Source: Rutidosis leptorrhynchoides (taxonomy: Eukaryota; Streptophyta; Magnoliopsida; Asterales; Asteraceae). Taken from it: a DNA stretch of 64,000 nt. Under the pieces are notes generated by a model. It did no database searches and had not been told where the DNA came from. It worked only from the letters and a program-made list of their open reading frames with translations. Location of the stretch: assembly GCF_046630445.1 (NCBI RefSeq), contig NC_092337.1, positions 194,095,001 to 194,159,000 of the forward strand, in the 5' to 3' direction. A program made the position numbers and the translations under genes. Shown piece after piece: positions 22,369-34,528 of the stretch. The first letter of the stretch is position 1, and the number at the start of each line of letters is the position of its first letter.

Positions 22369-25156
22369 ATGGCTTACACGAAGCATCGTATTACAAGAGA
22401 AAAAGAGTGTCTTTCAAAGGTTAATTCCTACCAGTAATTATAATCAATAACTAATTATGTTTATTTGATAATCTAAATTTATTACTTTTTTTGTTCAGAA
22501 ATAAACGTGAATATTATTGTCGCGCAATTAGTCTTTGAAATGGGTTTGGTTATGAGTTCGGTCAATTTCCTTGGTATTGCATATTGTGTATGTGTGATAT
22601 GTTTGCTGTGTTATTCATAACACAATAATAAGACTGGATTTGTTTGAAATGATATTAAGGTGTATAAGCCTGTGTTTGTTGTACTATGATCTTAATTTGA
22701 ATATGCATGTGCTTAAATGTGTGTCTTTTCTATTGCATTTGATGTGTATCTTTTCTATTGCATTTTGTGTACAGATGCAACAAAAAATTAAAAAAAGAAG
22801 TGTAAACAAACTGAAAAAAGAAGTCCGCTGTTGTTCAGTTGAATATTGAATTTGACGAGTTTGGCCAAGCCATTGGAAAAACCCAAGCTATTTTTTCGAC
22901 CAACATTGGCGTTTTAACTAGGACCACTTGTGATTTCCTTGTAAAGGATTGGAAGCATGTGTCTCCTGATCAGAAATAAACTTTATGGAGCAAAATAAAG
23001 GTATTTAAATCTAAGATTTTGATTAATTACTATTTATTTATATATGTTACAACATTCAACACTTACAGTAGATTACATTATACAGGAACTTCATAATATT
23101 GAAGACGATTTTGCACGAAAAACAACACTGCAAAAATGCAACACAACGTTTACGAGATTCAAGCGCAAGTTAAGAACGTATATGGATGAAGGCAAGCTTC
23201 CTTATGTGGAAGTAAAAGATTACGATTTCATAACTCCAGAAAAATGGCAAAAATTTTGTGCAATCGAAGCTACGCCTGCTAGACGAGTAAATGCTATTCA
23301 ACCTGATTTGTATCAGGTTTGGAGGTACATTTTGATATTGTAACGCTTTGAAAAAGTCATTTAATCACTTTAAAACTGTGTAGGAACTAAGAGAAAAAGG
23401 CAGGAATATCGCTTTCAAAAAAGCAAAAGAAAAGTATGCTCGAGTTGGTCGTTCGGGATATCGTGGGAAAAAAGCACAATGGGATACATAAGCAAATGAT
23501 CCTCATAAACGTACACCATACCACAATATCAAAGATCCTGCAGCGAGGTATTACGTGCTGGGCAGGATGAAGCCGGATGACAAAGTGAAGACGGCAGTAG
23601 AAACATTTGCGCCGCTTGTAGAGAAAATTGTAATGTATTTATATTTGAATTTTTAGACTAACCAACTCATAATTTTTCTATAATTGATTACTTGTGTTTT
23701 TTTTTCAGGTTAGGACAGATAAAGAAGGCGGGGATGCCTTGTTAACTCATGTGGGGAAGGAACACGGTGGTTGAAAAAGGGGTATAAGTAGCACAATAGG
23801 ATACAACAAAATCACAAAGAAACAGAAATCAGACGATAAAGGAACGAGGGTAACTGATTTAACTGATGTTATGTTTCTTACAATATTTAAATGCTTACTT
23901 ACTACATTTTATATTTCATGTTTGCTAATCAGAAGTCTCAGGAAAACCAAAAGCATGATGATGAAGAGAATGTTGTTGATGAAGATAATGATGATAAAGA
24001 AGAGAATGATGATGAAGAAGAAGATGTAGATGATGAAGAGAAAGAAGATGATGAAGAGGATGTTGATGAGAATTCTGGTCATGAAGATGATGTTGATGAT
24101 GAAGAGAAGTCTGATGATGAAGATGATGGTGATGGTGATAATGAAGTGGAAGGTGCTAATGAGAAGTCTCAGGAAAAGAAAAAGCTTGATGATGAAGAGG
24201 ATGAAGAGAATAATGATGATGATGAAGAAGATGTTGATGATGAAGAGAATGATGAAGATGAAAAGGATGTTGGTGAGAAGGCTGATAATGAAGTGGAAGG
24301 TGCTGATGAATGGCCTCAGGAAAATGAAAAGAGTGATGATGGTGAGGATGTTGATGATGAAGATAATGATGATAATGATGAAGAAGATGTTGATGATGAA
24401 GAGTATGATGAAGATGAAAAAGATGTTGATGAGAGGGCTGATGATGAAGATGAAGTGGAAGGTGATGATGAATGGGAAGTTGATAATTTAGTGGAAGGTG
24501 CTGATGAAGGGGAAGGTGAAAGTGAAAAGGATGTTGATGAAGATGAGGATGTTGATGATGGAAAGGATGTTCAACATCAGAAATTCACCACAAAAATAGT
24601 GAAACAATCGAAACACATAAAGGTAACTGATTTAACTAAATGTTGTTTTTTTCTAGACTTTTAAATTACTTACCACATTTAGTTATTCATGTTTGTTAAT
24701 GAACAGGATGTTGAAAAAGAAAAGCCTGATGAAAATTTAAATGTTCATGACAACATCAAGGAAAAAAAAGATGCAGTGATTGAAGAAGATGCAGAGTATG
24801 TTTCATATGATAATGTCCAAATGGTGATGAACGAAGACGAAGAAGAAAATGTGGATAAAGAAGAAGATTTTGTGGTTCGAGAAATAAAAGATGGAGAGTC
24901 TAAAAAGGTTAATGAAGCAGAAAAAGTTGCATCATTTTCTGACGATGTTGATGAAGAAATGTTGATGGAAGAAGTTAATACAGAGCAAGATCTACTGATT
25001 AGACTTATTGATGCAGGGCTAACAAATTTCAGAATGAAACCCAGTCCTCCACCAAGAAGAAGGAAGTCTGAAAGAATCTTATTACAGAAGCTTTCAAAAA
25101 ATGTTTTCGTCAAAGATGGCACAGGTATGAGTGAGAACAATCCAATAAAATTGTAA
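22369..25156 (+). pseudogene. Second TNPA-like transposase gene copy, with acidic tail, broken
   Basis: The plus strand repeats the TNPA part of the minus-strand gene: IEFDEFGQAIGKTQAIF, NIGVLTRTTCDFL, ITPEKWQKFCAIEATPARR, REKGRNIAFKKAKEKYARVG and PAARYYVLGRMKPDD, then a GGDALLTHVGKEHGG segment. A first exon at 22369-22419 (17 codons) ends at a GT. A small TTGAAT duplication near 22840 shifts the frame, and in-frame stops occur at about 22976, 23488 and 23773. The C-terminal part (23891-25156) is extremely acidic and ends with an RRRKSER segment. It lacks the DUF8039 and Ulp1 parts of its paralogue. Confidence 0.75.
23940..24560 (+). repeat. GAT/GAA-rich coding repeat (Asp/Glu tract)
   Basis: Imperfect triplet repeats of GATGATGAAGAG type encode runs such as DEENDDEEEDVDDEE. 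Longer units recur (VEGADE, EEDVDDEE). It is part of the acidic tail of the plus-strand TNPA-like gene. The opposite-frame methionine/lysine-rich frame is a shadow. Confidence 0.85.
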
Positions 25157-26419
25157 TTTGTGATGAATATTATTGATGCTAACATAACTATGTTTGTTAA
25201 TGTATATTTGTGACTCTACTTTATATTGGAGCTAATGAATATTTGTGATGCTCCTTTTGTATGAAGTTTTGATCTGCTAATATAACTGTCTTTGTTTATG
25301 GTAATTTGCCAATGCAACTGTACTTAGGGTTATTATTAGGGTACTGATTGTACTTTGGGTTATGATTGCCACTGAAGGTGGTTATAAGGTCAACATTGCT
25401 TATCATATGGTTATTGGGTATGATTTGACATGTATACTACCTCATGGGTTTTTTTTCTAAATTGGAGTGAGCGTTGAGTTGTTATTACTTCACCAAACGA
25501 AACGTAGGTTGGTTTCTGCATTAGGCATATATATATTAGAATAGGTTTATATGTTTGGTTTTCTTTTGGTTGCCATAGTGTGCAGCAGGTAAATAATCTA
25601 GTTATCCAGGTTTTGTTATCCAGGTTTTGAGTTGTTATTACTTCACCAAACATAGCGTTGAGTTGTTATCCAGGTTTTGTTTAAGCTGACCCGGTTGGTT
25701 CTGCTACTACTATCAGGTTGTGTTTGCCTATTGTTACTATATAGTATAACTTTCGTTCATTGCATAATAAGGGTTTATATGTTATAGGTTATATATAGTG
25801 TGTTTATATGATGTTAATAAAGTTTAAATGTTGTTAATATAGTGTTGTATGATGTTTAGAATCGTGTTGTGTAATCTGGCGTGTTAAAACAGTTAGATGG
25901 TTGTGTGTCGTTTATTTGTCCAGTTCTGCTCCAGGTCTGCACTACATGTCTACAATCGTGTTGGGTAATCGTGTGAATCATGGTGTGTTATATAGTTAAA
26001 TTCTTGTGCTATAGATCCAATCAAACATGTGTTATAAACCTGATTTATACGCATGCTTCAAACATGTGTGAATCATGTGATATATTTATACAAACTTTCA
26101 GAACAAACGCCCAAGTGTATAAAGAAAAAGAAATATTCAATTACCTCTTATGATGTTGAAGTCTCCATTATCTTTGAATCCTGCGACGAAGCTAAACAAG
26201 CAAACAAGAGCAAGCCGAAAAAAAAATAAACAAACTTGTGTTTTTATATTTATGAAAAGATTTTTTATATTTTATATTATTTATAACTTCAATATAAATC
26301 TTATTTATTTAAGGTATATAAAATTTTATAATATTATAATTATATTATATATACTTATCAAAATCCATTCCTAGTTATCAAATTATTTCCTAACTCTTCC
26401 GTAACTAACTAACTTCCTA
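25157..26419. other. Non-coding CACTA segment before the right array
   Basis: No gene is supported. It holds small direct repeats: GAGTTGTTATTACTTCACCA occurs near 25473 and again near 25629, and TATCCAGGTTTTG occurs three times between 25600 and 25680. The stretch at 26240-26380 is very AT-rich. Confidence 0.5.
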
Positions 26420-27020
26420 TTAATTAGACGTGTTTGTTTATTAATCCCGTTCAATATGGAACCCTAAATAACCCGTTACATTGTTTGTTTAATTAGACGT
26501 GTTCGGTAGTTTCGGTAGACTAACATTAACAGAACTTTAAGGGTTAGGTTGATTAAACGGAGATCGTTAACATATATATCCCGTTAACTTATTTAGACTT
26601 GTCACAGTTAAAGGCGTTACTTACAAACTAATTAGACGTGTGTTTTGAAACTTATTAGACGTGTTAAGCATTTAGACGTGTTCCCGGCAAATCTAATTAG
26701 ACGTGTTGCTAATTAGACGTGTTGTTGTTTCATATAGACGTGTTCCTGGTAGACATAATTAGACGTGTTGTTAATTAGACGTGTTAGTTGGAATACTTTT
26801 TAGACGTGTTGTCAATTAGAGGTGTTCCCGGTAAAAGTAATTAGACGTGGTTACCAATTAGAGGTGTTAAATTTATTTAGATGTGTTGAATATATCTAAT
26901 TAGACGTGTTGTGAATCTTAATTAGACGTGTTCCGTGTTTTTTTGTGTAAAAATCTTAATTAGACGTGTTCCGTTTGATAAAATAGACGTGTTATATAGT
27001 GAACACGTCTAAATGGAGGG
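26420..27020 (+). repeat. Right subterminal repeat array of CACTA-2
   Basis: About 20 copies of TTAGACGTGTT or one-base variants occur, again in plus orientation as at the left end, with a single inverted copy (AACACGTCTAA) beside the terminus near 27002. Both ends also share AGGGCTCTAAATGAG in the same direction (about 8938 and 27018). The arrays are thus direct, not mirrored, between the two ends. Confidence 0.85.
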
Positions 27021-27050
27021 CTCTAAATGAGCCAAAATGTAGTAGTGATA

Positions 27051-27616
27051 GGACATTTAGGGCATGCTTGGTTGAGAGTAATGAACACTAAGTAATGGGT
27101 ATGAAAATAATTGTGATTGCTTGGTTATCTATAATGGAATTCCTCATTACCCTAAACTAGTTAATGAATCATTAACCACTAAAATGAGGGGAATGCATTC
27201 CATTATATAGTTTCTACCATTTTACTTGGCCAAATTCCACGTACTCAATTTCTTACTTTTTAGCTCTTTTTTTCTGCTACAGTTACATATTAGAGGTTAT
27301 ATTTCCATTTTTCAATTCTTCCTTTTTTTCTTTAACGAAGAACATAAAATCATTTTGCAATTCATCTCTTCAAACTATGTACTACATCTAATCTCCAAAA
27401 ACTGAACTAGCCAAAAGATTTCTGGGGTATTAAACACTCCGTATAATTTTAATTATGGAGTATATGATTTTAATCATGGAATATATGATTTTTATCGTCT
27501 CATATATGTATTTGTTTAATAATTTATGGAAAAAAATACTTCGACTAATTTAAGCATCGTTGTTTATAGTATTCAGAATGATACAATTATTCAACAGTTC
27601 CTTTCACATTTAGAGT
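27051..27616. other. Unassigned sequence right of CACTA-2, possibly a MITE-type end
   Basis: Just after GGACATTTA a segment starts GGGCATGCTTGGTTGAGAG, which resembles the start of Harbinger/Tourist-type elements and is preceded by TTA. No matching inverse end was found up to 27616, so this stays a weak suggestion. The rest is AT-rich and non-coding. Confidence 0.3.
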
Positions 27617-29079
27617 GTGAGGAGAGAGAATGTGAGGAGAGAGAGTGTGAGAGGTGAGGCAAATCCCTTTTTCGGTGGAGCAACAGGGACGCGTTCAAGG
27701 TACAACGGAAGATTTGAGCATAGGTTAACTAGGCTGTTCAGAATCCATTTAACATCCTTCATGTTCTACAATTTCCCGGATAGTTACTGTGTTGAAGGCC
27801 TCTGGAAAACGTTCAAAAAATTTGGAGATTTAAGAGACATTTACATGGCAAATAGAAGACTGAAAAATGGGGCTCGGTTTGCTTTTGTAAGGTTTGGAAA
27901 TGTCAAAGATGCAGATAGGTTGTTAGCAGAGCTTGAAAAGATTAATTTCGGGGAATGTGCTATCAAAATATTCAAAGCAAAGGAGAGAGGGGAAGAAGTG
28001 AAACAGGCTGCTGGTTGGCAGAACACAAACAAGCGTGGTGATAAGAGCTATGGCAACGCCTTCACTGATGAGCGTAAATTCAGTGATGTAGCTAAACGAC
28101 AATATGGTGATTTAAGAGAAAAACTTAATAAACATGCAGTTGATCTAAGGGAGAAGCTGAACGAACAAGCAAAGGAGATGAAGGATCTGAGATCAAAACT
28201 CAACAGAATCAAAGAAGACAAGATGAAGGAAAAGGTTGCGAGCGAAGATACCGATAGCACCAAATATAGAGATGATAGAACAATCAACGTGAATGGCCAA
28301 CAGAGTAATTTGTTAGGTTGTTCTATTATCTATGAACTTAAAGGACTCGAGTATTTTTTTCCAGTTTAAAGATCTATGTAGAGCTGAAGGAATGTACAAT
28401 GTCTCATTTAAATATTTAGGCAGATTGGACATGTAGTCATTTGTGAATCGAATGAGGCAGCAGAAAAACTTTTCAGCGATAAAGGTCATGCTATGTACAA
28501 ATGGTGCAATAAGGTAAGAATTCTGGATATGTCATATAAATCTTCGGGTAGATTAATTTGGATCAATATTCGTGGGGTACCGGTTACGTGTTGGTGTGAA
28601 GATACGTTCAATCGTATTGCAAATTGGTGGGGCAGGATCCTTGAGATGGAGAATTTCTCGATCAATGATGGGAATCAAGATCTGAGTGTTGCTAGCGTTC
28701 TTATTCATGCATGAAATAATGTGTATTTTGATGGATGGGTGAAATTATTCGACAAAAACACATTATGTTATCTTAGCATATATGAAGACAACAAAAGGGA
28801 GGTGAGATTTTAGTTCAAGTCCAATGGGAACGGGGAGCAATCAATCAAAGAGGATGAGGAGAAATCCGAAGATGATTATGTTGAGGACACATTCGATAAT
28901 TCTGAAGATGAAGGAAACTTTTTCAATCTAGATGAGGATGAAAAATCTCCGGAAAAAACAGATGTTGGTAATCAAGTTCAAGATGATGCCAGAACAAATT
29001 CCGACAATAGTCGTCAGAAAATTCATGGCCAGGAAGTCGAAGATGAAGAGTCAGGGTGTGAATTTCTTGGGAGCGTAAA
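27617..29079 (+). pseudogene. LINE-type ORF1 with RRM domain, broken
   Basis: An open stretch of 251 codons (27617-28369) holds an RNA recognition motif: RNP2-like FMFYNF near 27760 and RNP1-like RFAFVRFGNV near 27880, followed by a heptad-rich coiled coil (DLREKLNKHAVDLREKLNEQ). After a frame change and stops, a second part (28422-28714) reads GHVVICESNEAAEKLF and RLIWINIRGVPVTCWCEDTF, as in plant LINE ORF1 and DUF4283-type proteins. An acidic tail with further stops continues to about 29090. No RT follows, because the Athila-like LTR starts at 29080. Role if intact: RNA-binding chaperone of an L1-like element. Confidence 0.65.
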
Positions 29080-29259
29080 TGATATCAGCTAAAAAGTCAT
29101 GTTTTTACCCCCGATATTGAGTCCCAAAAGCATAAAGTTCAAGACTTTGTTGGCAAAATAATCTCTTTTGCTGTTAAATTTGTAGATAAAGTAATTACAA
29201 AGACAATGCAAAAAGAATCAAGAGAAACGGAGCTAAAATGAAGATTCTAGAGTGAAAAC

Positions 29260-29595
29260 TGTAGCGACCCCGACAAATCGTCAAGTGACGGCGTCGTCTA
29301 CGTATGGTCCCATTACATGGTTATAAGTATATATGACAAAGTTTGACCGAAAATATGTCGCATACATTTCATAAAGGATGTTTCAATGTTTACAAAAGTA
29401 ATTCCCAAGACAAGTACTTAACAAAAATTATTGTTAAGTACTTGTCTTGGGAATTACTTTTGTAAACATTGAAACATCCTTTATGAAATGTATGCGACAT
29501 ATTTTCGGTCAAACTTTGTCATATATACTTATAACCATGTAATGGGACCATACGTAGACGACGCCGTCACTTGACGATTTGTCGGGGTCGCTACA
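29260..29595. repeat. 163-bp perfect inverted repeat with 10-bp loop replacing the 5' LTR
   Basis: Arm 1 (29260-29422) is the reverse complement of arm 2 (29433-29595); the spacer is AAAAATTATT. Arm 2 equals 36781-36943, the end of the 3' LTR. Arm 1 plus the first bases after it matches the LTR further, back to 36768, so 176 bp of LTR tail are present in inverted form. Confidence 0.97.
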
Positions 29596-29597
29596 AG

Positions 29598-29610
29598 TGG
29601 TATCAGAGCC
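29598..29610 (+). promoter_or_regulatory. Primer binding site of element A (initiator tRNA-Met type)
   Basis: TGGTATCAGAGCC follows the LTR tail after the two bases AG. It matches the usual plant tRNA-iMet primer site. Confidence 0.9.
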
Positions 29611-30017
29611 TTGGTTGTAGGGATTTAGAGTTCATTTGTGTCCACCCCGAGTCATAGGGTACATAGGTGAATCTAGACTACAACCGGCATATAGACTGAA
29701 GTAGGAATTATTTGACAAATTGTGCATTTATACTCGAACTCTTCTATCATATCTAACTCGTATTCGATCTTGGTCTTACGTTGATAAATTTTGTTGATGC
29801 GCCACCTTGACTTTATGAAGTAATGTTAAATGCACATGAGAATCAGGGTAATATAATTTCCGGGATTATATTACGGTGATTCACATGGACGTTCCGACAT
29901 TATGACATAAAGAATTTAAGGCGGGTCAAGGATAATTTTCTCTCTATCTTTATCCCATATCACGGTTAGTATTATTTAGAATACTAACCAACGGTATTCT
30001 TTTGTTTTGAAGGAACA

Positions 30018-33000
30018 ATGGCCCCTCGTCGTGTACGCCGCAATGAAACTCCCGAACAAGCTCTCGAACGGATGATAGCTACCGCCGTAGATGCGGCCAT
30101 GGCCGGTCACTCTTCCAACAACAATAACAATAACAACAACCACAACAACAACAACAACAATGGGGCCGGTAACTCAAACGAGGGATGCTCCTACAAAGCT
30201 TTCATGGGGTGCAAACCTCACACTTATGATGGAACCGGTGGACCGGTTGTGCTTACTCGTTGGTTTGAACAAACCGAGGCCGTCTTTAGCATAAGCGGTT
30301 GTCGGGATCAAGACAAGGTCAAATACTCCACCCACACATTCTCCGGTGTTGCTCTCACTTGGTGGAACACCTATGTTCAATCGGTGGGTACCGATGAAGC
30401 TCATGCCCTCTCTTGGGCCGATTTGAAGGAAAAGATGATTGTCGAATACTTTCCGCGCGAAGAAACCCGAAAGCTCGAGGAAGAACTAAGAGCTTTGAAA
30501 GCGGTCGGAAACGATCTTAAGGCTTATAATCAACGCTTCGCCGAACTATCCTTGATGTGTCCTAACCTTGTTAACCCCGAATCTCAAAGGATTGAGCTCT
30601 ACATGCTCGGTCTTCCAAAAAGCATCAAACAAGGGGTGATGTCATCCAAACCCACTACTCATCAAGCCGCTATGAACATGGCTCGCCAATTAATTGAGAC
30701 GGTTGACGAAATCGTAGTACCGGCTCCTAAGGCCGAGGACAAGTCGGGTGGCAACAAAAGAAAATGGGAAGCCACTCCATCAACTAACTACAACAACAAC
30801 ACCTTCACCAAAAAGCCCTTCAACAACGACGGCAAGAAGGGTTATGTCGGAAACTTACCTTTGTGCAACAAGTGCCACAAACATCATTACGGCGAATGTA
30901 ACAAGCTAATTTGTCACCGTTGCCAAGGAGTTGGTCATAGGGCCAACAATTGCACAAGCACCGCCCCCGTCGCTCGAAAGGGGCCCAATCCTCCAAAAAC
31001 GGTCACTTGTTATGAATGTGGCCAAACAGGCCATTATAAGAACGAATGCCCGAAGAAGAAAGCCAACCCCAACAACCGAGGCCGAGCCTTTAACATCAAC
31101 ACCGAGGAAGCCCGAGATGACAATGAACTAGTCACGGGTACGTTTCTTCTCAACAACACTTATGTTACTTGCTTATTCGATTCGGGTGCCGATAAATGTT
31201 TTGTGTCTAAGACTTTGGCTCCTACTCTTTGCACTCCACCACACCCCTTAGATACTACTTATTCTATCGAAGTGGCCGACAGAAAACTCTTAAGTGCCGA
31301 CACGTATTACCGGGGGTGTACTTTAAACATTTTGGGTAATGAATTTGAAATTGACTTGATACCCATGGAACTAGGGAGCTTTGATGTAATAATCGGTATG
31401 AATTGGATGGTCAAAAATAAATCTCACATTCTTTGCGATCTTCACGCAATCCGAATTCCTATCGAGAATGGTGAACCATTGATTGTCTATGGTGACAAAA
31501 ATTGCACCGGACTCAATCTCGTTTCGTGCCTTAAAGTTCGAAAGCTACTTCGCAAGGGTTGTTTCGCGATTCTTGCTCACGTTAAGAAAGTCGAGGCCGA
31601 CGAAAAGCTCATCGAAGATGTGCCAATTGTTAGTGACTTTTCCGATGTATTTCCCGACGAATTACCGGGTCTTCCACCTCATCGACCGGTTGAATTTCAA
31701 ATCGATCTTATTCCAGGAGCCGCACCCGTAGCGCGTGCACCGTATAGACTCGCTCCATCCGAATTACAAGAATTACAAAGTCAAATCCAAGAGTTACTTG
31801 ACCGTGGTTTCATTCAACCTAGCCATTCACCATGGGGCGCTCCGATTTTGTTCGTCAAGAAGAAAGACGGATCCCTACGAATGTGCATTGATTATCGTGA
31901 ACTAAACAAATTGACGGTTAAGAACCGATATCCTCTTCCTCGCATTGATGACCTTTTTGATCAACTACAAGGTTCTCGTGTATACTCAAAAATCGATCTC
32001 CGTTCGGGTTATCATCAACTAAGGGTTAAAGGGGAAGATGTCTCCAAAACCGCTTTCCGGACTCGTTATGGTAGTTATGAATTCCTTGTCATGCCTTTCG
32101 GTCTCACTAACGCACCGGCGGTGTTCATGGATCTCATGAACCGCGTGTGCAAACCTTACCTCGACAAATTCGTTATCGTGTTCATCGATGATATTTTGAT
32201 CTATTCTAAAAACGAAGAGGAACACAAAGAACATCTCCGACTCGTGCTTGAACTCTTGAGAAAAGAACAACTCTATGCCAAGTTTTCCAAGTGTGAATTT
32301 TGGTTGAAGGAAGTTCAATTCCTCGGTCATGTTGTAAGTGATCAAGGCATTAAAGTCGATCCCGCAAAAATCGAAGCCATTAGTAAATGGGAGACTCCTA
32401 CTACTCCTACTCAAATTCGTCAATTCTTGGGTCTCGCCGGATACTATCGTAAATTCATCAAGGATTTCTCCTTAATCGCTCGCCCTCTAACCGCGTTAAC
32501 TCACAAGGAACGAAAATTCGTTTGGACATCCGAACAAGAAACTGCTTTTCAAATCTTGAAAACTAAGCTAACCACCGCTCCTATCTTGTCACTTCCCGAA
32601 GGCAATGATGATTTTGTTGTATATTGTGATGCCTCGAAAAACGGTTATGGATGCGTATTAATGCAACGAAAGAAAGTCATTGCTTATGCCTCTCGACAAC
32701 TCAAAGTCCATGAACGAAACTACACGACACATGATCTTGAACTCGGTGCCGTCATCTTTGCACTTAAGTTATGGAGACATCATCTTCTTGGTACCAAAAG
32801 TACCATCTTTACCGATCACAAAAGTCTCCAACATATCTTCGATCAAAAGCAACTAAACATGAGACAACGAAGGTGGATTGAGACCTTGAACGATTATAAT
32901 TGCGAGCTTCGTTATCACCCCGGAAAGGCAAATGTAGTGGCCGATGCCTTAAGTCGAAAGGAAAGAGCGGTGCCTCTTCGTGTCCGAGCTTTAAACATCA

Positions 33001-34493
33001 CCATCCACTCCAACCTTAATAGCCAAATTCGGGTAGCTCAAGAGGAGGCTCTTAAAGACAACAACATCGCACGCGAACTTTTAAACATTCTCGTCTCCCG
33101 ATTCGAAGTTAAGGAGACCGGACTTCGATATTACGCCGGAAGAATTTGGGTGCCTAGATATGGCGACTTACGAAACCTCATCCTAGACGAAGCCCACAAA
33201 TCGCGATACTCGATTCATCCCGGCGCCAATAAGATGTACCACGACCTTAAAGAACGATATTGGTGGCCGAACATCAAAAAGGAAGTCGCTACTTACGTTG
33301 CCAAATGTTTGACTTGCGCTAAAGTCAAAGCCGAACATCAAAGACCGTCCGGGTTACTTCAACAACCCGAGATCCCGCAATGGAAGTGGGAAAGGATCAC
33401 GATGGATTTTATCACCAAACTACCAAAAACGTCAGGCGGTTATGATACTATTTGGGTCATTGTCGATCGCCTCACCAAATCCGCGCACTTTCTCGCCATG
33501 AAAGAGACCGACAAAATGGAGAAACTTGCACGACTATACATTAAAGAGATTGTAGCCCGACACGGTGTACCTTTATCGATTATCTCCGACCGAGATGGTC
33601 GTTTCGTTTCTAGATTTTGGCGTACGTTACAAGAAGCGTTGGGGACGCGTTTAGATATGAGTACCGCATATCATCCCCAAACCGATGGGCAAAGTGAACG
33701 TACAATACAAACCTTAGAGGATATGTTACGAGCCTGCGTTGTTGATTTTGGAAAAGCTTGGGACAATCACTTACCTCTCGCCGAATTCTCTTACAACAAT
33801 AGTTATCACACGAGTATTAAGGCCGCACCTTTTGAAGCGTTGTATGGTCGAAAATGTCGCTCTCCTCTTTGTTGGGCCGAAGTGGGTGACGTGCAAATTT
33901 CCGGGCCCGAACTCATTCACGAAACAACCGAGAAGATTCTTCAAATCCGAGATAGGCTTAGGACGGCCCGAAGTCGTCAAAAGAGCTATACCGACAAACG
34001 ACGCAACGATCTTGAATTTCAAGTCGGTGACCGAGTAATGTTAAAAGTCGCACCTTGGAAGGGTGTAATCCGTTTTGGGAAACGCGGGAAGCTAAATCCG
34101 CGGTATATTGGTCCTTTCGAAATCTTGGAGCGTATTGGAACCGTTGCTTATCGTTTAGATCTTCCGCCTCAATTGAACTCCGTTCATCCTACCTTCCATG
34201 TATCTAACTTGAAAAAGTGTCTTGCCGAACCCGATATCGTCATCCCTCTCGAAGAACTTACTATTGATGACAAACTACATTTTGTGGAGGAACCGGTTGA
34301 AATTGTGGACACCTCCGTCAAGACATTGAAACAAAGCCGAATCCCGATTGTCAAGGTTCGTTGGAATGCCAAAAGAGGACCCGAGTTTACTTGGGAAAGA
34401 CAAGATCAAATGCAAAGGAAGTATCCTCATCTATTCGTGAATTCGGAACCGCAAGATCTCGAGGAAGATTCAACAACTACTACTTCCAACTAA
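30018..34493 (+). CDS. gag-pol: Gag-Pol polyprotein of a Tekay-like chromovirus, intact
   Basis: 1491 codons without interruption. Asn-rich run at 34-48; Gag core about 58-230 ([34 protein letters not shown]); zinc knuckles at 299-312 ([14 protein letters not shown]) and 331-344 ([14 protein letters not shown]). Protease has DSGA at 388-391. RT about 560-770 with FIDD at 722-725. RNase H about 865-980 (catalytic Asp at 871, TDH near 933). Integrase has H1060, H1067, C1097, C1100 and candidate D1130, D1191, E1227. A chromodomain-like tail (about 1426-1473, [19 protein letters not shown]) is typical of chromoviruses. All catalytic motifs are present, so the protein may be functional; lack of a 5' U3 should prevent normal expression. 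Confidence 0.95.
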   Translation: MAPRRVRRNETPEQALERMIATAVDAAMAGHSSNNNNNNNNHNNNNNNGAGNSNEGCSYKAFMGCKPHTYDGTGGPVVLTRWFEQTEAVFSISGCRDQDKVKYSTHTFSGVALTWWNTYVQSVGTDEAHALSWADLKEKMIVEYFPREETRKLEEELRALKAVGNDLKAYNQRFAELSLMCPNLVNPESQRIELYMLGLPKSIKQGVMSSKPTTHQAAMNMARQLIETVDEIVVPAPKAEDKSGGNKRKWEATPSTNYNNNTFTKKPFNNDGKKGYVGNLPLCNKCHKHHYGECNKLICHRCQGVGHRANNCTSTAPVARKGPNPPKTVTCYECGQTGHYKNECPKKKANPNNRGRAFNINTEEARDDNELVTGTFLLNNTYVTCLFDSGADKCFVSKTLAPTLCTPPHPLDTTYSIEVADRKLLSADTYYRGCTLNILGNEFEIDLIPMELGSFDVIIGMNWMVKNKSHILCDLHAIRIPIENGEPLIVYGDKNCTGLNLVSCLKVRKLLRKGCFAILAHVKKVEADEKLIEDVPIVSDFSDVFPDELPGLPPHRPVEFQIDLIPGAAPVARAPYRLAPSELQELQSQIQELLDRGFIQPSHSPWGAPILFVKKKDGSLRMCIDYRELNKLTVKNRYPLPRIDDLFDQLQGSRVYSKIDLRSGYHQLRVKGEDVSKTAFRTRYGSYEFLVMPFGLTNAPAVFMDLMNRVCKPYLDKFVIVFIDDILIYSKNEEEHKEHLRLVLELLRKEQLYAKFSKCEFWLKEVQFLGHVVSDQGIKVDPAKIEAISKWETPTTPTQIRQFLGLAGYYRKFIKDFSLIARPLTALTHKERKFVWTSEQETAFQILKTKLTTAPILSLPEGNDDFVVYCDASKNGYGCVLMQRKKVIAYASRQLKVHERNYTTHDLELGAVIFALKLWRHHLLGTKSTIFTDHKSLQHIFDQKQLNMRQRRWIETLNDYNCELRYHPGKANVVADALSRKERAVPLRVRALNITIHSNLNSQIRVAQEEALKDNNIARELLNILVSRFEVKETGLRYYAGRIWVPRYGDLRNLILDEAHKSRYSIHPGANKMYHDLKERYWWPNIKKEVATYVAKCLTCAKVKAEHQRPSGLLQQPEIPQWKWERITMDFITKLPKTSGGYDTIWVIVDRLTKSAHFLAMKETDKMEKLARLYIKEIVARHGVPLSIISDRDGRFVSRFWRTLQEALGTRLDMSTAYHPQTDGQSERTIQTLEDMLRACVVDFGKAWDNHLPLAEFSYNNSYHTSIKAAPFEALYGRKCRSPLCWAEVGDVQISGPELIHETTEKILQIRDRLRTARSRQKSYTDKRRNDLEFQVGDRVMLKVAPWKGVIRFGKRGKLNPRYIGPFEILERIGTVAYRLDLPPQLNSVHPTFHVSNLKKCLAEPDIVIPLEELTIDDKLHFVEEPVEIVDTSVKTLKQSRIPIVKVRWNAKRGPEFTWERQDQMQRKYPHLFVNSEPQDLEEDSTTTTSN

Positions 34494-34510
34494 ATTTCGG
34501 GACGAAATTT
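34492..34510 (+). other. Hairpin overlapping the gag-pol stop region
   Basis: AAATTTCG, GGA, CGAAATTT: an 8-bp perfect stem with 3-nt loop beginning in the TAA stop codon and lying about 20 bp before the 3' LTR. The same GGGACGAAATTT text is, from memory, common at this place in Tekay-type elements. Confidence 0.8.
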
Positions 34511-34515
34511 CTTTT

Positions 34516-34528
34516 GAGGTGTGGATAA
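34516..34528 (+). promoter_or_regulatory. Polypurine tract of element A
   Basis: GAGGTGTGGATAA directly precedes the 3' LTR start TGTAACATCCC. It is purine-rich with three pyrimidine interruptions. Confidence 0.7.

Noticed and set aside
24030-24491. Methionine/lysine-rich frame on the plus strand
   Set aside because: It is a shadow frame of the GAT/GAA repeat that encodes the acidic tail of the TNPA-like gene.
24745-25185. Serine-rich minus-strand frame
   Set aside because: It is the antisense shadow of the acidic TNPA-like coding region.
29260-29595. A MITE or independent hairpin transposon inserted before the PBS
   Set aside because: Both arms equal the LTR tail of the same element, arm 2 joins the PBS with the normal AG spacer, and the TSD flanks the whole element and not the hairpin.
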